64,000 nt of DNA from positions 3,746 to 67,745 of the forward strand of contig JAZSFK010000003.1 in NCBI GenBank assembly GCA_045532175.1, read 5' to 3'. How positions within the stretch are numbered: position 1 is the first letter of the stretch; every line of letters begins with the position of its first letter. Origin of the DNA: Fimenecus sp045532175 (lineage in GTDB: Bacteria; Bacillota; Clostridia; Oscillospirales; Acutalibacteraceae). The notes beneath the pieces are model-generated. The model was not told where the DNA came from. It saw nothing but the letters and a program-made list of their open reading frames with translations, and searched no databases. Positions 33,626 to 42,435 of this stretch are shown here, piece by piece. Made by a program: the position numbers and the translations under genes.

Positions 33626-35263
33626 ATGGCTAAACAGATTATTTATGGTGAGGAAGCTAGAAAGGCTCTTCAAAATGGTATTGATAAATTAAGCAATACA
33701 GTTAAAATCACACTTGGACCAAAGGGTAGAAATGTTGTTCTTGACAGAAAATACGGCGGTCCGCTTATTACTAATGACGGTGTAACAATCGCAAAGGAAA
33801 TCGAGCTTGAAGATGCATTCGAAAATATGGGTGCACAGCTTGTTAAAGAAGTTGCAACAAAGACAAATGACGTTGCCGGTGACGGTACAACAACTGCCAC
33901 ACTTCTTGCTCAGGCTCTTGTTCGTGAGGGTATGAAAAACGTTGCTGCCGGTGCTAATCCAATGGTAGTTAAAAAGGGTATGAAGGCTGCTGTTGATGCA
34001 GTTGTTGCAGAGGTACTTAAAAATGCAAAGCCTGTTGAATCAAGTGAGGATATTGCTCGTGTTGCAACAGTTTCTGCTGCTGACGAATATGTTGGTAACC
34101 TTATTGCTGATGCAATGGCAAAGGTAACTGCAGACGGTGTTATCACAATTGAAGAATCAAAGACAAGCGAAACATATTCCGACGTTGTTGAGGGTATGCA
34201 GTTTGACCGTGGCTACATTTCACCTTATATGGTAACTGATACTGACAAGATGGAAGCAGTTATTGATGATGCACTTATCCTTATTACAGATAAGAAAATC
34301 AGCAATATTCAGGAAATCCTCCCACTCCTTGAACAGATTGTTCAGTCAGGCAAAAAGCTTGTAATAGTTGCAGAGGACGTTGAGGGTGAAGCACTTTCAA
34401 CAATTCTTGTTAATAAACTTCGCGGCACATTTACTTGTGTTGCTGTTAAAGCTCCCGGATTTGGTGACAGAAGAAAGGAAATGCTTCAGGATATTGCAAT
34501 CCTTACAGGTGGTCAGGTAATTACATCTGATTTAGGCCTTGAACTTAAGGACGCACAGCTTTATCAGTTAGGTAGAGCAAAGCAGGTTAAGATTTCAAAG
34601 GAAAACACAATCATCGTTGACGGTGCAGGTGAACAGGATACAATCAAGGGCAGAATTAACCAGATTAAGGCTCAGATTGCTGAAACAACATCTGATTTTG
34701 ACCGTGAAAAGCTTCAGGAAAGACTTGCAAAGCTTGCTGGCGGTGTTGCAGTTATCCGTGTTGGTGCTGCTACTGAAACAGAAATGAAAGAAAAGAAACT
34801 CCGTATTGAAGATGCTCTTGCTGCAACAAAGGCTGCTGTTGAAGAAGGCACAGTTGCAGGTGGCGGTGTTGCTCTTCTCGGTGCTATTAAGGCTGCAGAA
34901 TCCCTTCTTGACACAGAAGATGCTGATTTCAAAACAGGTGTTAAAATCGTTATTAAGGCTATTGAAGAACCTGTTCGTCAGATTGCAGCAAATGCAGGTC
35001 TTGAAGGCTCAGTTATCGTAAATGAAATTGTAAACGCAAACAAGGTTGGTTACGGCTTCAACTTTGCAACAAGCGAGTATGTTGATATGTTTGAAGCAGG
35101 TATCCTTGACCCTGCAAAGGTAACTCGTTCAGCACTTCAGAATGCATCTTCAGTTGCAGCTATGGTGCTCACAACAGAATCACTCGTTGCAGATATTCCT
35201 GACCCACAGGCTGAGGCAGCTGCTGCCGCAGCAATGGCTCAGGCAGGCGGCGGAATGTATTAA
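33626..35263 (+). CDS. groEL: Chaperonin GroEL
   Basis: 545 residues. ATP-dependent folding chamber. Seen: ARKALQNGIDKLSNTVKITL, LGPKGRNVVLD, NDGVTIAKEI, VAGDGTTTAT (ATP site, residues about 84-93), and VEEGTVAGGGVALL. The C-terminal tail ends in Ala-rich sequence and GGGMY, a variant of the Gly-Met repeat. AAGGAGG ribosome site. Confidence 0.99.
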   Translation: MAKQIIYGEEARKALQNGIDKLSNTVKITLGPKGRNVVLDRKYGGPLITNDGVTIAKEIELEDAFENMGAQLVKEVATKTNDVAGDGTTTATLLAQALVREGMKNVAAGANPMVVKKGMKAAVDAVVAEVLKNAKPVESSEDIARVATVSAADEYVGNLIADAMAKVTADGVITIEESKTSETYSDVVEGMQFDRGYISPYMVTDTDKMEAVIDDALILITDKKISNIQEILPLLEQIVQSGKKLVIVAEDVEGEALSTILVNKLRGTFTCVAVKAPGFGDRRKEMLQDIAILTGGQVITSDLGLELKDAQLYQLGRAKQVKISKENTIIVDGAGEQDTIKGRINQIKAQIAETTSDFDREKLQERLAKLAGGVAVIRVGAATETEMKEKKLRIEDALAATKAAVEEGTVAGGGVALLGAIKAAESLLDTEDADFKTGVKIVIKAIEEPVRQIAANAGLEGSVIVNEIVNANKVGYGFNFATSEYVDMFEAGILDPAKVTRSALQNASSVAAMVLTTESLVADIPDPQAEAAAAAAMAQAGGGMY

Positions 35264-35266
35264 TAA

Positions 35267-35290
35267 GTGCAAAACGCAAAATGCAAAACG
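35267..35290. repeat. TGCAAAA-type short tandem repeat
   Basis: GTGCAAAACGCAAAATGCAAAACG, reverse complement of the type seen at 9588-9628. Confidence 0.55.
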
Positions 35291-35295
35291 ATATT

Positions 35296-35322
35296 AGCTC
35301 CCTTGAAAGAGGGAGCTTTTTT
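35296..35322 (+). terminator. groESL terminator
   Basis: AGCTCCCT / AGGGAGCT stem and T-run. Confidence 0.9.
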
Positions 35323-35325
35323 ATG

Positions 35326-35354
35326 TTGATTTTGCTTGCTTTGAGGTATATAAT
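35326..35354 (+). promoter_or_regulatory. Promoter of the NifX-like gene
   Basis: TTGATT, 17-base spacer, TATAAT. Confidence 0.65.
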
Positions 35355-35383
35355 TAATTTATAATCTAAAAGGAGTTGACATT

Positions 35384-35767
35384 ATGAAAATAGCAGTAAC
35401 TTATGAAAATGAACAAGTATTTCAGCATTTTGGCCACACAGAAAAATTTAAAATATACGAAGTGCAGAATGATGAAATTGTAAGTATGAATATTGTAAAT
35501 ACAAATGGTAGCGGTCACGGTGCGTTATCAGGATTTTTAAAAGACAATGGCGTGGATGTGCTTATCTGTGGCGGTATCGGTGGCGGTGCGCAGAATGCAC
35601 TTAATGAAGCAGGAATCAAGTGGTTCGGCGGGGTAAAAGGTGATTGCAATAGTGCTGTAATTTCATTTCTTCTCGGCAAACTTGATTATAATCCTGACGC
35701 GAAATGTGACCATCATGACCACGAACACGGTGAAGGTCATACCTGTGGTGAACACGGTTGCAAGTGA
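35384..35767 (+). CDS. NifB/NifX-family metal-cluster-associated protein
   Basis: 127 residues. Residues 1-105 form the dinitrogenase iron-molybdenum cofactor domain (MKIAVTYENEQVFQHFGHTEKF, CGGIGGGAQNAL). The final 20 residues are extremely His/Cys-rich (CDHHDHEHGEGHTCGEHGC), a probable metal-binding tail. No nif genes are nearby; stand-alone members of this family occur in many anaerobes and may handle Fe-S or other metal cofactors. AAGGAG ribosome site. Confidence 0.85.
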   Translation: MKIAVTYENEQVFQHFGHTEKFKIYEVQNDEIVSMNIVNTNGSGHGALSGFLKDNGVDVLICGGIGGGAQNALNEAGIKWFGGVKGDCNSAVISFLLGKLDYNPDAKCDHHDHEHGEGHTCGEHGCK

Positions 35768-35844
35768 TTACAGACTCTTTGGTTGTGTAACGATATGACT
35801 CACCGGGGGTTTTATGCAATTTTCAAATGAGAGGATTGACAACT

Positions 35845-37257
35845 ATGAAAAAAGTAATTTCATTGACGTTATGCTTTGTACTGCTTTTTAGCGCTTTTTT
35901 GCCCTTGAATGCAACAGCATTTTCAAAAGAAAATTCTTGGGCGGAGTATCTTGCAGATGGTAAGGGCGTGTATATCGGCCCCGGTGCTGATGATACGGAA
36001 ATCTATGTTACATGGTATGGTGGCAAGGAAGGAGTTACGCCCGTTGTCTGTGTCAGTGAAAACGAGGATATGACAAACAGCGTTTGTTTTGACGGAACTG
36101 TTCATTCAAGTGACAAGGTGGAACGTTCAAACCACGTTACAGTAACAGGTCTTGAAAAGGGTAAAACCTATTATTATGTTTGTTCGGACGGAACAAAGGA
36201 TACTCCTGTCAGGACGTTTAAAACAGTTGGTGAAGATTCATCGTTTTCTGCTATATATGTAAGTGATATTCATATTACGGGGAACAGCTACGAGGATGAA
36301 AGTCTCTATAAAAGCGCAAAAAGATGGAATGATGTCCTTGTTGAGGCGACAGGCAGACAGGAAATTTCCCTGATTCTTTCAGGTGGTGACCAGGCAACAG
36401 AAGGTCAGCCCTGTGAATACTATGGACTTATGGCACCTGAACAGGTGAAAACGATTCCTTTTGCCATGGCAATCGGCAACCACGATGTTAAGAGATACAC
36501 TTACGACACAATTGCAAATTACCCGAACACAAGACTCAAGGGACTTTCAAAATCACTTATTCACGGTGACTATTATTTCGTAAAGGGTGATGTGCTTTTT
36601 GTTGTTCTTGACAGTACAAATTCTTCTGCTGCGGACCACTATTCATTTGTACAGGATGCAGTTAAGAAAAATCCTGATGTAAAATGGAAAATTATGATGT
36701 TCCACCACGATTTGTTCGGTGGTCATATTGAGTCAAGAGAAAGTGAAAACGAGCTTTTACGACTTCTTTTCACACCTGTTATTGATGCGTTTAAATTTGA
36801 CCTTGTCCTCACGGGACATAGTCATTGTTTCAGCAGAAGTCATGTGATTTACAGAAGTGAGGTTACAGAGAATCTTTCCGGTAAAACAAGTGTAACTGAC
36901 CCTGAAGGCACAATCTATCTTAACAACGGTACACTTCGTGTATCTGAAGAGCCTGAATATACAGGAGCAATTATTGACTCTGACAGAAAGAGTGAGTATG
37001 TGGCAACGGACTATCTTACACAAACAGAATCTGTCTATAATATTCTTGATTTTTCAAGCGACAGCCTTACAATTAAATCCTATACCTATGGCTCTGACAA
37101 GCCTTTTACGGAATTTACTATTTACAAGACTACCAATGATGGCGGACATCCTCAGAAGAGAGTTCAATGTTGGTTTACAATAGGTAAATACCTTGGTACG
37201 GTTTATAATATTATAAATAATATCTCGAGAAGAAGCGAAATCAAGGATAGAGGATAA
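35845..37257 (+). CDS. Secreted calcineurin-like metallophosphatase (purple acid phosphatase type)
   Basis: 470 residues from the ATG at 35845 (GAGAGG upstream). Signal peptide ending near ATAFS; an N-terminal Fn3-like domain typical of purple acid phosphatases (residues 40-130, VTGLEKGKTYYYVCSDG); then the phosphoesterase core with VSDIH (about 142), GGDQ (GD-x-x), GNHDV, FHHD and GHSHC. These give the complete two-metal site. Tail region after residue 440 is basic and amphipathic (FTIGKYLGTVYNIIN). Probably releases phosphate from organic esters outside the cell. Confidence 0.92.
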   Translation: MKKVISLTLCFVLLFSAFLPLNATAFSKENSWAEYLADGKGVYIGPGADDTEIYVTWYGGKEGVTPVVCVSENEDMTNSVCFDGTVHSSDKVERSNHVTVTGLEKGKTYYYVCSDGTKDTPVRTFKTVGEDSSFSAIYVSDIHITGNSYEDESLYKSAKRWNDVLVEATGRQEISLILSGGDQATEGQPCEYYGLMAPEQVKTIPFAMAIGNHDVKRYTYDTIANYPNTRLKGLSKSLIHGDYYFVKGDVLFVVLDSTNSSAADHYSFVQDAVKKNPDVKWKIMMFHHDLFGGHIESRESENELLRLLFTPVIDAFKFDLVLTGHSHCFSRSHVIYRSEVTENLSGKTSVTDPEGTIYLNNGTLRVSEEPEYTGAIIDSDRKSEYVATDYLTQTESVYNILDFSSDSLTIKSYTYGSDKPFTEFTIYKTTNDGGHPQKRVQCWFTIGKYLGTVYNIINNISRRSEIKDRG

Positions 37258-37291
37258 AACAAGTCAACGGTCAGGACGAGGAGGTAGATAT

Positions 37292-37633
37292 ATGAAAAGA
37301 ATTATAGCAGTTGTCTTAATATTTATTTGCGTATTTTCATTTACTTCCTGTCAGCCCAAGAATGAGGGTAAGGACATATTAGAGCCTCATTTTACCGGCA
37401 GGGTAGTAGAAAAGTATGAAAAAAGTTGCCTTGTTGAAGTGACAGATATTGGCAACGGACACCTTGCTGTCGGTGACAAAGTTGTAGTCAGCACGGATGT
37501 TAAAAATTGTCCTCAATTTGATACAGACGACTTACTGATAATTGTGTTTGACGGTATGGTTGCTGAAACCTATCCGCCACAGATTTTCCATGTATCGTCA
37601 ATTACAAAAACAGAAGCAAATGCAAACAGATAA
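37292..37633 (+). CDS. Small lipoprotein, DUF3221-like
   Basis: 113 residues. Lipobox FTSC (Cys20). The mature domain, FTGRVVEKYEKSCLVEV ... VGDKVVVSTDV ... YPPQIFHVSSI, resembles the OB-like DUF3221/YobA family of unknown function. GAGGAGG lies upstream and the gene is 34 bases from the phosphatase, so they may be cotranscribed. A terminator follows. Confidence 0.75.
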   Translation: MKRIIAVVLIFICVFSFTSCQPKNEGKDILEPHFTGRVVEKYEKSCLVEVTDIGNGHLAVGDKVVVSTDVKNCPQFDTDDLLIIVFDGMVAETYPPQIFHVSSITKTEANANR

Positions 37634-37650
37634 AAATAAGTCATTTTATA

Positions 37651-37684
37651 GAAACCCTAGAGAAATCAAGGGTTTCTGTTGTTT
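37651..37684 (+). terminator. Terminator after the lipoprotein gene
   Basis: GAAACCCT / AGGGTTTC stem followed by TGTTGTTTT. Confidence 0.75.
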
Positions 37685-37707
37685 TAGATTTTGGTGTATG
37701 TTATAAT
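37679..37707 (+). promoter_or_regulatory. Promoter of the GH31 gene
   Basis: TTGTTT, 17-base spacer, TATAAT; overlaps the preceding terminator T-run. Confidence 0.55.
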
Positions 37708-37737
37708 CACTTTATTAAGAATTTGCGAGGAATGGTT

Positions 37738-39687
37738 ATGCGCAATCTTGTTGTTAAGAAAAATGAATTACTTTTAATGCGATACACGGAACTTATTCGC
37801 ATTACACCTTGTGGGAATAATGCAATCCGTTTTCAGTCTTTTCCCGATTGTCAGGTAATAGACGAAAACTATACTCTTATGCCACGTGATGCAGAGGCTC
37901 AAATAGAAGAATTTGATAACTACGCGACCCTCACTTGTGGCACATTAAAGGTTAAAATCGAAGAAAACGGAAAACTCACTTTCTATGCAAACGGAAAGAA
38001 AATTATTGAGGAAAAACCTGAACTGACATTCAACAGCAATTTCCGACATTTTGATAACAAAGGTAGTGGCCTTTGGACGGCTCGTGTGACCTTTGAGCCA
38101 AATAAAAACGAGCATTTCTTCGGTCTTGGTCACTCTTGGGACAATGAATTTGACCTTAAAGGCTCGTCAATTGACATTCGTAATGTGAATGCAAAATGCA
38201 CTATTCCTTATGTTTATTCATCATTGGGTTATGGTTTTATCTGGAACAATCCATCAACAGGTCTTTGTGAACTCTCAAACAATCGTACACGTTGGAGCAG
38301 CGATTGTTGCAAGTTTATGGACTTTGTTGTTATGGCAGGTAGACCTAAAGAGGTTTGTACAACTCTTGCAGATTTAACAGGCTATGCACCCAAAATGCCT
38401 GCTTGGGCAACAGGTTTCTGGCAGAGCAGACTCCGTTATGAAACCCAAGAAGAATTACTTTCCGTTGCTCGTAAATACAAGGAATTAGGTATTCCGCTTT
38501 CTGCAATTATTGCTGACTACTTTCATTGGACTGAGCAAGGCGACTACAAATTTGACCCAAAATATTGGCCTGACGTTAAGGCTATGGCAGATGAACTCCA
38601 CCAAATGAACACAAAACTCATTGTGTCCATGTGGCCTACAATAAATGGTGGTAGCGAAAACTATCACTATATGCGAAGCAATAATATGCTCATGCGCACC
38701 ACACGTGGGCCTGACAGAGTTTTTGATTTTTACGGTTGGCAGAATGAAATTGATGTTACAAACCCTGCTACAAGGGAGTATGTTTGGAGCAAATTAAAGG
38801 AAAATTACATTGATAACGGCGTTGATGCTCTTTGGTTTGATGAGGCGGAGCCTGAAATCCATCCCGAACACTTTGATAATCTTATATGGTACAAAGGTCG
38901 TGCCGATATGGTGGGACTTCTTTATCCTTATTACTACTCAAAAATGGCGTATGACGGTTTTAAGTCCATTGGCAGAGATGACATAATCACTCTTACTCGT
39001 TGTGCATATTTAGGCAGTCAGAAATTTGCATCCCTTGTATGGTCGGGCGACATTGAATCTACATTCGAAAGTCTTGCTCATCAAGTCAAAGCGGGACTTA
39101 ATATGGCTATGTGTGGTATTCCTTGGTGGAATACTGATATTGGTGGTTTCTATGGGGCAGACATCACAAGCGACTATTTCAAAGAGCTTATTGTCCGGTG
39201 GTTTCAGTTTGGACTTTTCAGCCCTGTTATGCGTCTTCACGGTTCACGAAATCGCCATTTCGAGCCAACTCCGGGACTTAAAGAGCCAAGTGGTGACCCA
39301 AATGAAATCTGGAGTTTTGGTGACGAGAATTTCGAAATTCTTAAAAATCTCATTTTCATCCGTGAGAAGTTAAGACCGTACATTCAAAAGCAAATGGATG
39401 TTGCAAGTGAAAAGGGTTATCCTGTAATGCGACCAATGTTTTTTGAATATCCTGACGACGAGATGTGTTATACACTTGACAGTCAGTATATGTTCGGTGA
39501 CGACATTATCTTCGCACCGATTGTTGAACAAGGTCAAACCACAAAAACTGTTTACATACCTGACGGTGAGTGGGTTTTAACAAAAGATAAAAAAGTTTAT
39601 ACAAAAGGAACTTATGAAATTACAGCAAATATTGACGAATTTATCGCTTTTGCAAAAGTAGGTTCGGATGTAATTAAGTGTTTTTGA
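37738..39687 (+). CDS. Glycoside hydrolase family 31 (alpha-glucosidase/alpha-xylosidase type)
   Basis: About 649 residues from the ATG at 37738 (GCGAGG 7 bases before; an ATG at 37732 and a TTG at 37723 also exist). No signal peptide, so it acts on imported oligosaccharides. N-terminal beta-sandwich, then the (beta/alpha)8 barrel with nucleophile Asp368 in LWFDEAEPE, acid/base Asp438 in WSGDIEST and the C-terminal MRPMFFEYP block. The WFDEAEPE nucleophile motif is closer to alpha-xylosidases than to standard DMNE enzymes. Followed after 12 bases by a DUF4434 gene. Confidence 0.92.
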   Translation: MRNLVVKKNELLLMRYTELIRITPCGNNAIRFQSFPDCQVIDENYTLMPRDAEAQIEEFDNYATLTCGTLKVKIEENGKLTFYANGKKIIEEKPELTFNSNFRHFDNKGSGLWTARVTFEPNKNEHFFGLGHSWDNEFDLKGSSIDIRNVNAKCTIPYVYSSLGYGFIWNNPSTGLCELSNNRTRWSSDCCKFMDFVVMAGRPKEVCTTLADLTGYAPKMPAWATGFWQSRLRYETQEELLSVARKYKELGIPLSAIIADYFHWTEQGDYKFDPKYWPDVKAMADELHQMNTKLIVSMWPTINGGSENYHYMRSNNMLMRTTRGPDRVFDFYGWQNEIDVTNPATREYVWSKLKENYIDNGVDALWFDEAEPEIHPEHFDNLIWYKGRADMVGLLYPYYYSKMAYDGFKSIGRDDIITLTRCAYLGSQKFASLVWSGDIESTFESLAHQVKAGLNMAMCGIPWWNTDIGGFYGADITSDYFKELIVRWFQFGLFSPVMRLHGSRNRHFEPTPGLKEPSGDPNEIWSFGDENFEILKNLIFIREKLRPYIQKQMDVASEKGYPVMRPMFFEYPDDEMCYTLDSQYMFGDDIIFAPIVEQGQTTKTVYIPDGEWVLTKDKKVYTKGTYEITANIDEFIAFAKVGSDVIKCF

Positions 39688-39699
39688 TAGAGGTGTAAA

Positions 39700-40644
39700 A
39701 TGAACAGAAAAATTGATGGAACTTTTTTTGAGTTTCACCATCACAATAATCCGGAGGGAAAATACTGGAATCCCGCCATTGATAGTTTCAAAGCAGAACA
39801 ATGGCGACAGAAAATACGTGAAATTTCTTCATTGGGTATGGAGTATGTTGTTGTTATGGCAACGGCACTTTACGAAAAATGTTACTTTAAATCTTCAGTT
39901 TTCCCATTTGCGGATATGCCTTGTGCTGACCCCCTTGAGGAATTGCTTTGCGAAGCCGACATTCAAGGTGTTAAAGTGTTTTTAGGCAACGGATTTTACG
40001 GTGACTGGCGAAAAGCCAATGAGAATATTACAAATAAAGAAGTAATTGACCGTTCATTCAGGGCTATGGAGGAAATCACCGAGCTTTATTCCCATCACAA
40101 AAGCTTTTACGGGTGGTATTTTCCTGATGAAACCTGTATAATTCTAAAATATTCAAGGGATTTTATGAATTATGTAAATCTTTGCTCCGCTCGTTGTCAT
40201 TTGCTTACACCGGATAAAAAGACGCTTATTGCGCCGTATGGTACAAATCTTGTGTGGGCAAACAATAAGTTTGTTCGTCAACTTACAGAACTTGATGTGG
40301 ACTTTATTGCTTATCAGGACGAGGTTGGCGTAAAAAAGACAAAGGTGGACAGAACTAAGCGACTTTTTGAGAAACTGAGAATTGCCCATGATAAGGCAGG
40401 GCGTTCAGAACTTTGGGCAGATATTGAGCTTTTTGATTTTGAAGGTATGGTTTACAAAAGTGCATTGATTCCTGCACCGTTTGAACGGATTAAAAAGCAG
40501 ATTGAAAATGTTGCACCCTATGTTGATAAAATTCTCGGTTATCAGTATTTAGGACTTATGAATCCAAATGATTCCAATGCTTTTGCAGGACATTCACAGT
40601 CAACAGCACTTTTTGAAAAGTATAAAGAATACATAGAAAAATAA
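39700..40644 (+). CDS. DUF4434-like TIM-barrel protein (putative glycosidase)
   Basis: 314 residues, cytoplasmic. Recognisable DUF4434 pattern: DGTFFEFHHHN near the N-terminus, QKIREISSLGMEYVVV, and FYGWYFPDE (a conserved acidic pair, residues about 140-148), with DFIAYQDEVG later. The family is thought to be related to glycoside hydrolases; no activity is assigned. Coupled to the GH31 gene, suggesting joint breakdown of an alpha-linked oligosaccharide. Confidence 0.8.
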   Translation: MNRKIDGTFFEFHHHNNPEGKYWNPAIDSFKAEQWRQKIREISSLGMEYVVVMATALYEKCYFKSSVFPFADMPCADPLEELLCEADIQGVKVFLGNGFYGDWRKANENITNKEVIDRSFRAMEEITELYSHHKSFYGWYFPDETCIILKYSRDFMNYVNLCSARCHLLTPDKKTLIAPYGTNLVWANNKFVRQLTELDVDFIAYQDEVGVKKTKVDRTKRLFEKLRIAHDKAGRSELWADIELFDFEGMVYKSALIPAPFERIKKQIENVAPYVDKILGYQYLGLMNPNDSNAFAGHSQSTALFEKYKEYIEK

Positions 40645-40676
40645 ACTGCAAATCTAAATGGCATCGGAGTTAAAAA

Positions 40677-41399
40677 ATGGCAAAAGCACCAATAAAGAAT
40701 AGAATAAGGGAAGAAATACTCTGGCTTTTACTTTGTAAGCATTGCCGTTATTGCAGAAATCTTATAACAAAGAGTGAGGAAACCTGTAAAGATTGTAGTG
40801 AGAATTTGCCGATTATTGAAGGTGAAAGGTGTAAATTTTGCGGAGCTGAAAAAAGTAGATGCGACTGCAAAAAGCGTAAAAACAGATTTGACGGAATAAC
40901 TGCACCCTATTATTATGAAGGGAAAATAGCGGAATGCATAAGAATGTTTAAGTTTGACGGAAGAGAATTTTATGGTAAAAATCTTGCAAAGGATATGGCA
41001 GATTGTGTCTTACGAGATTTTAAGGGGATAGATTTTGACTTGATTTGTTATGTGCCGTTTACAAGACAGCAACAAAGACGAAGAAAGTACAATCAAAGCA
41101 TGATTCTTGCAAAGGAATTGTCAGGATTACTTAATATTCCGATGGAAGGTGTTTTGATAAAATTATTTGAAAACCAAACCCAACACACATTAAATTCAAT
41201 TAACCGCACGGGAAATGTTTTTGGTGTATATGATGTCTGCGGGAATGTAAAGGATAAGAAGATTTTGCTGGTTGACGACATTAAAACAACAGGAGCAACT
41301 CTGGATTCCTGCACACAGATTTTAAAAATACGAGGAGCACAAAAAGTGTATTGTGTTACAGCGGCACTTAGCGGAAAGAAAGATGAAAAGACGGAGTAA
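40677..41399 (+). CDS. comF: ComF-family phosphoribosyltransferase-like protein
   Basis: 240 residues. N-terminal four-Cys zinc ribbons (CKHCRYC ... CKDC, CKFC ... CDC) followed by a type I phosphoribosyltransferase domain with YVPFTRQQQRRRKYNQS and the PRPP loop LLVDDIKTTGATLDSC. ComF proteins work with ComFA in DNA uptake or in DNA metabolism. The gene has no comFA neighbour here. Confidence 0.9.
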   Translation: MAKAPIKNRIREEILWLLLCKHCRYCRNLITKSEETCKDCSENLPIIEGERCKFCGAEKSRCDCKKRKNRFDGITAPYYYEGKIAECIRMFKFDGREFYGKNLAKDMADCVLRDFKGIDFDLICYVPFTRQQQRRRKYNQSMILAKELSGLLNIPMEGVLIKLFENQTQHTLNSINRTGNVFGVYDVCGNVKDKKILLVDDIKTTGATLDSCTQILKIRGAQKVYCVTAALSGKKDEKTE

Positions 41400-41415
41400 A
41401 TCCGTCTTTTTTGTT
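41386..41415 (+). terminator. Terminator overlapping the comF stop
   Basis: AAAAGACGGA / TCCGTCTTTT stem with GTAAA loop, then T-run. Confidence 0.88.
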
Positions 41416-41447
41416 TATACTATTTATAAAAAGAAAGGGGAATTATT

Positions 41448-41882
41448 ATGATTGAACAAGATACAATAAAATTGCTTCGAGAGTGTGATGCAGGGGTTAA
41501 AATGGGTGTTTCATCCATTGATGATGTGATGAAATATGTAAAATCCGAAAAACTCAGAAAAATACTCTGTGATAATCGTGAAGAGCATTGTAAGCTTGAT
41601 AAGGAATTACAGGAGTTACTTGATAATTATCACGATGACGGTAAAGAGCCGAATCCAATGGCAAAGGGTATGTCTTGGATGAAAACAAATGTGAAACTTG
41701 TAATAAATGAGTCAGACCACACAATTGCAGATTTAATGACTGATGGTTGTAATATGGGTGTAAAATCACTTAATATGTACCTTAATCAATATGCTGCTGC
41801 GGATGAGAAGTCCAAGGATATATGCAAGAGGCTTATAAACCTTGAAGAAGATTTAATCATTCAGATGCGACAGTTTTTATAG
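41448..41882 (+). CDS. Four-helix ferritin-like protein (DUF2383-like)
   Basis: 144 residues, all helical. Helix-borne residues KLLRECDAGVKMGVSSIDDV, REEHCKLDKEL and EKSKDICKRLINLEEDLI resemble DUF2383/ferritin-like bundles associated with spores or stress; carboxylate pairs are present but the di-iron set is incomplete. AAAGGGG ribosome site. Function unknown. Confidence 0.65.
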   Translation: MIEQDTIKLLRECDAGVKMGVSSIDDVMKYVKSEKLRKILCDNREEHCKLDKELQELLDNYHDDGKEPNPMAKGMSWMKTNVKLVINESDHTIADLMTDGCNMGVKSLNMYLNQYAAADEKSKDICKRLINLEEDLIIQMRQFL

Positions 41883-41934
41883 TGCAGGAATATCAATCCA
41901 CGCTTTGTCATAAATTATGATGAGGGGTGATATT

Positions 41935-42405
41935 TTGAAATTAGAATGGAAAAAATTGTTGATTTGCATAGCGATACCCTTGGCGGTAGGCGGACTTTCA
42001 GCTTTGATTACCTCGGGAAATATGGACTTGTACACCGAAATAGAGCAACCGGCATTAGCGCCTCCGGGGTGGCTTTTTCCCGTGGTATGGACTGTTCTTT
42101 ATGTCTTAATGGGTATTGCTTTATACCTTGTGGTCATAACCAGAACAAGAGAGGATAAAAGAAACGCAATAGTAAGTTTTGGAGTACAGTTGTTTTTTAA
42201 TTTCTTCTGGTCAATTATCTTCTTTAATGCAAGAGCATTTCTTTTCGCTTTCGTATGGTTGATTTTCCTGTGGTTGGCAATAATTGCAAACATCTATTTC
42301 TTTTATAAAATCAACAAAAATGCAGGAAAACTTTTAATTCCACACCTTATATGGGTAACCTTTGCGGGGTATCTTAATTTGGCAATATTTCTTTTAAACA
42401 AATAA
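41935..42405 (+). CDS. tspO: TspO/MBR-family membrane protein
   Basis: About 156 residues with five membrane helices. The family core is clear: QPALAPPGWLFPVVWTVLYV and LFFNFFWSIIFF, with a Trp/Asn-rich fourth helix. TspO binds porphyrins and is linked to stress and tetrapyrrole handling. Start chosen at a TTG (41935) because GAGGGGTG lies 5 bases before it; the in-frame ATG at 41917 lies upstream of that ribosome site. Confidence 0.9.
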   Translation: MKLEWKKLLICIAIPLAVGGLSALITSGNMDLYTEIEQPALAPPGWLFPVVWTVLYVLMGIALYLVVITRTREDKRNAIVSFGVQLFFNFFWSIIFFNARAFLFAFVWLIFLWLAIIANIYFFYKINKNAGKLLIPHLIWVTFAGYLNLAIFLLNK

Positions 42406-42432
42406 AAAAGCAGGGCTTGAAACCCTGCTTTT
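42406..42432. terminator. Bidirectional terminator
   Basis: AAAAGCAGGG / CCCTGCTTTT stem between converging tspO and GH16 genes. Confidence 0.9.
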
Positions 42433-42435
42433 AAT

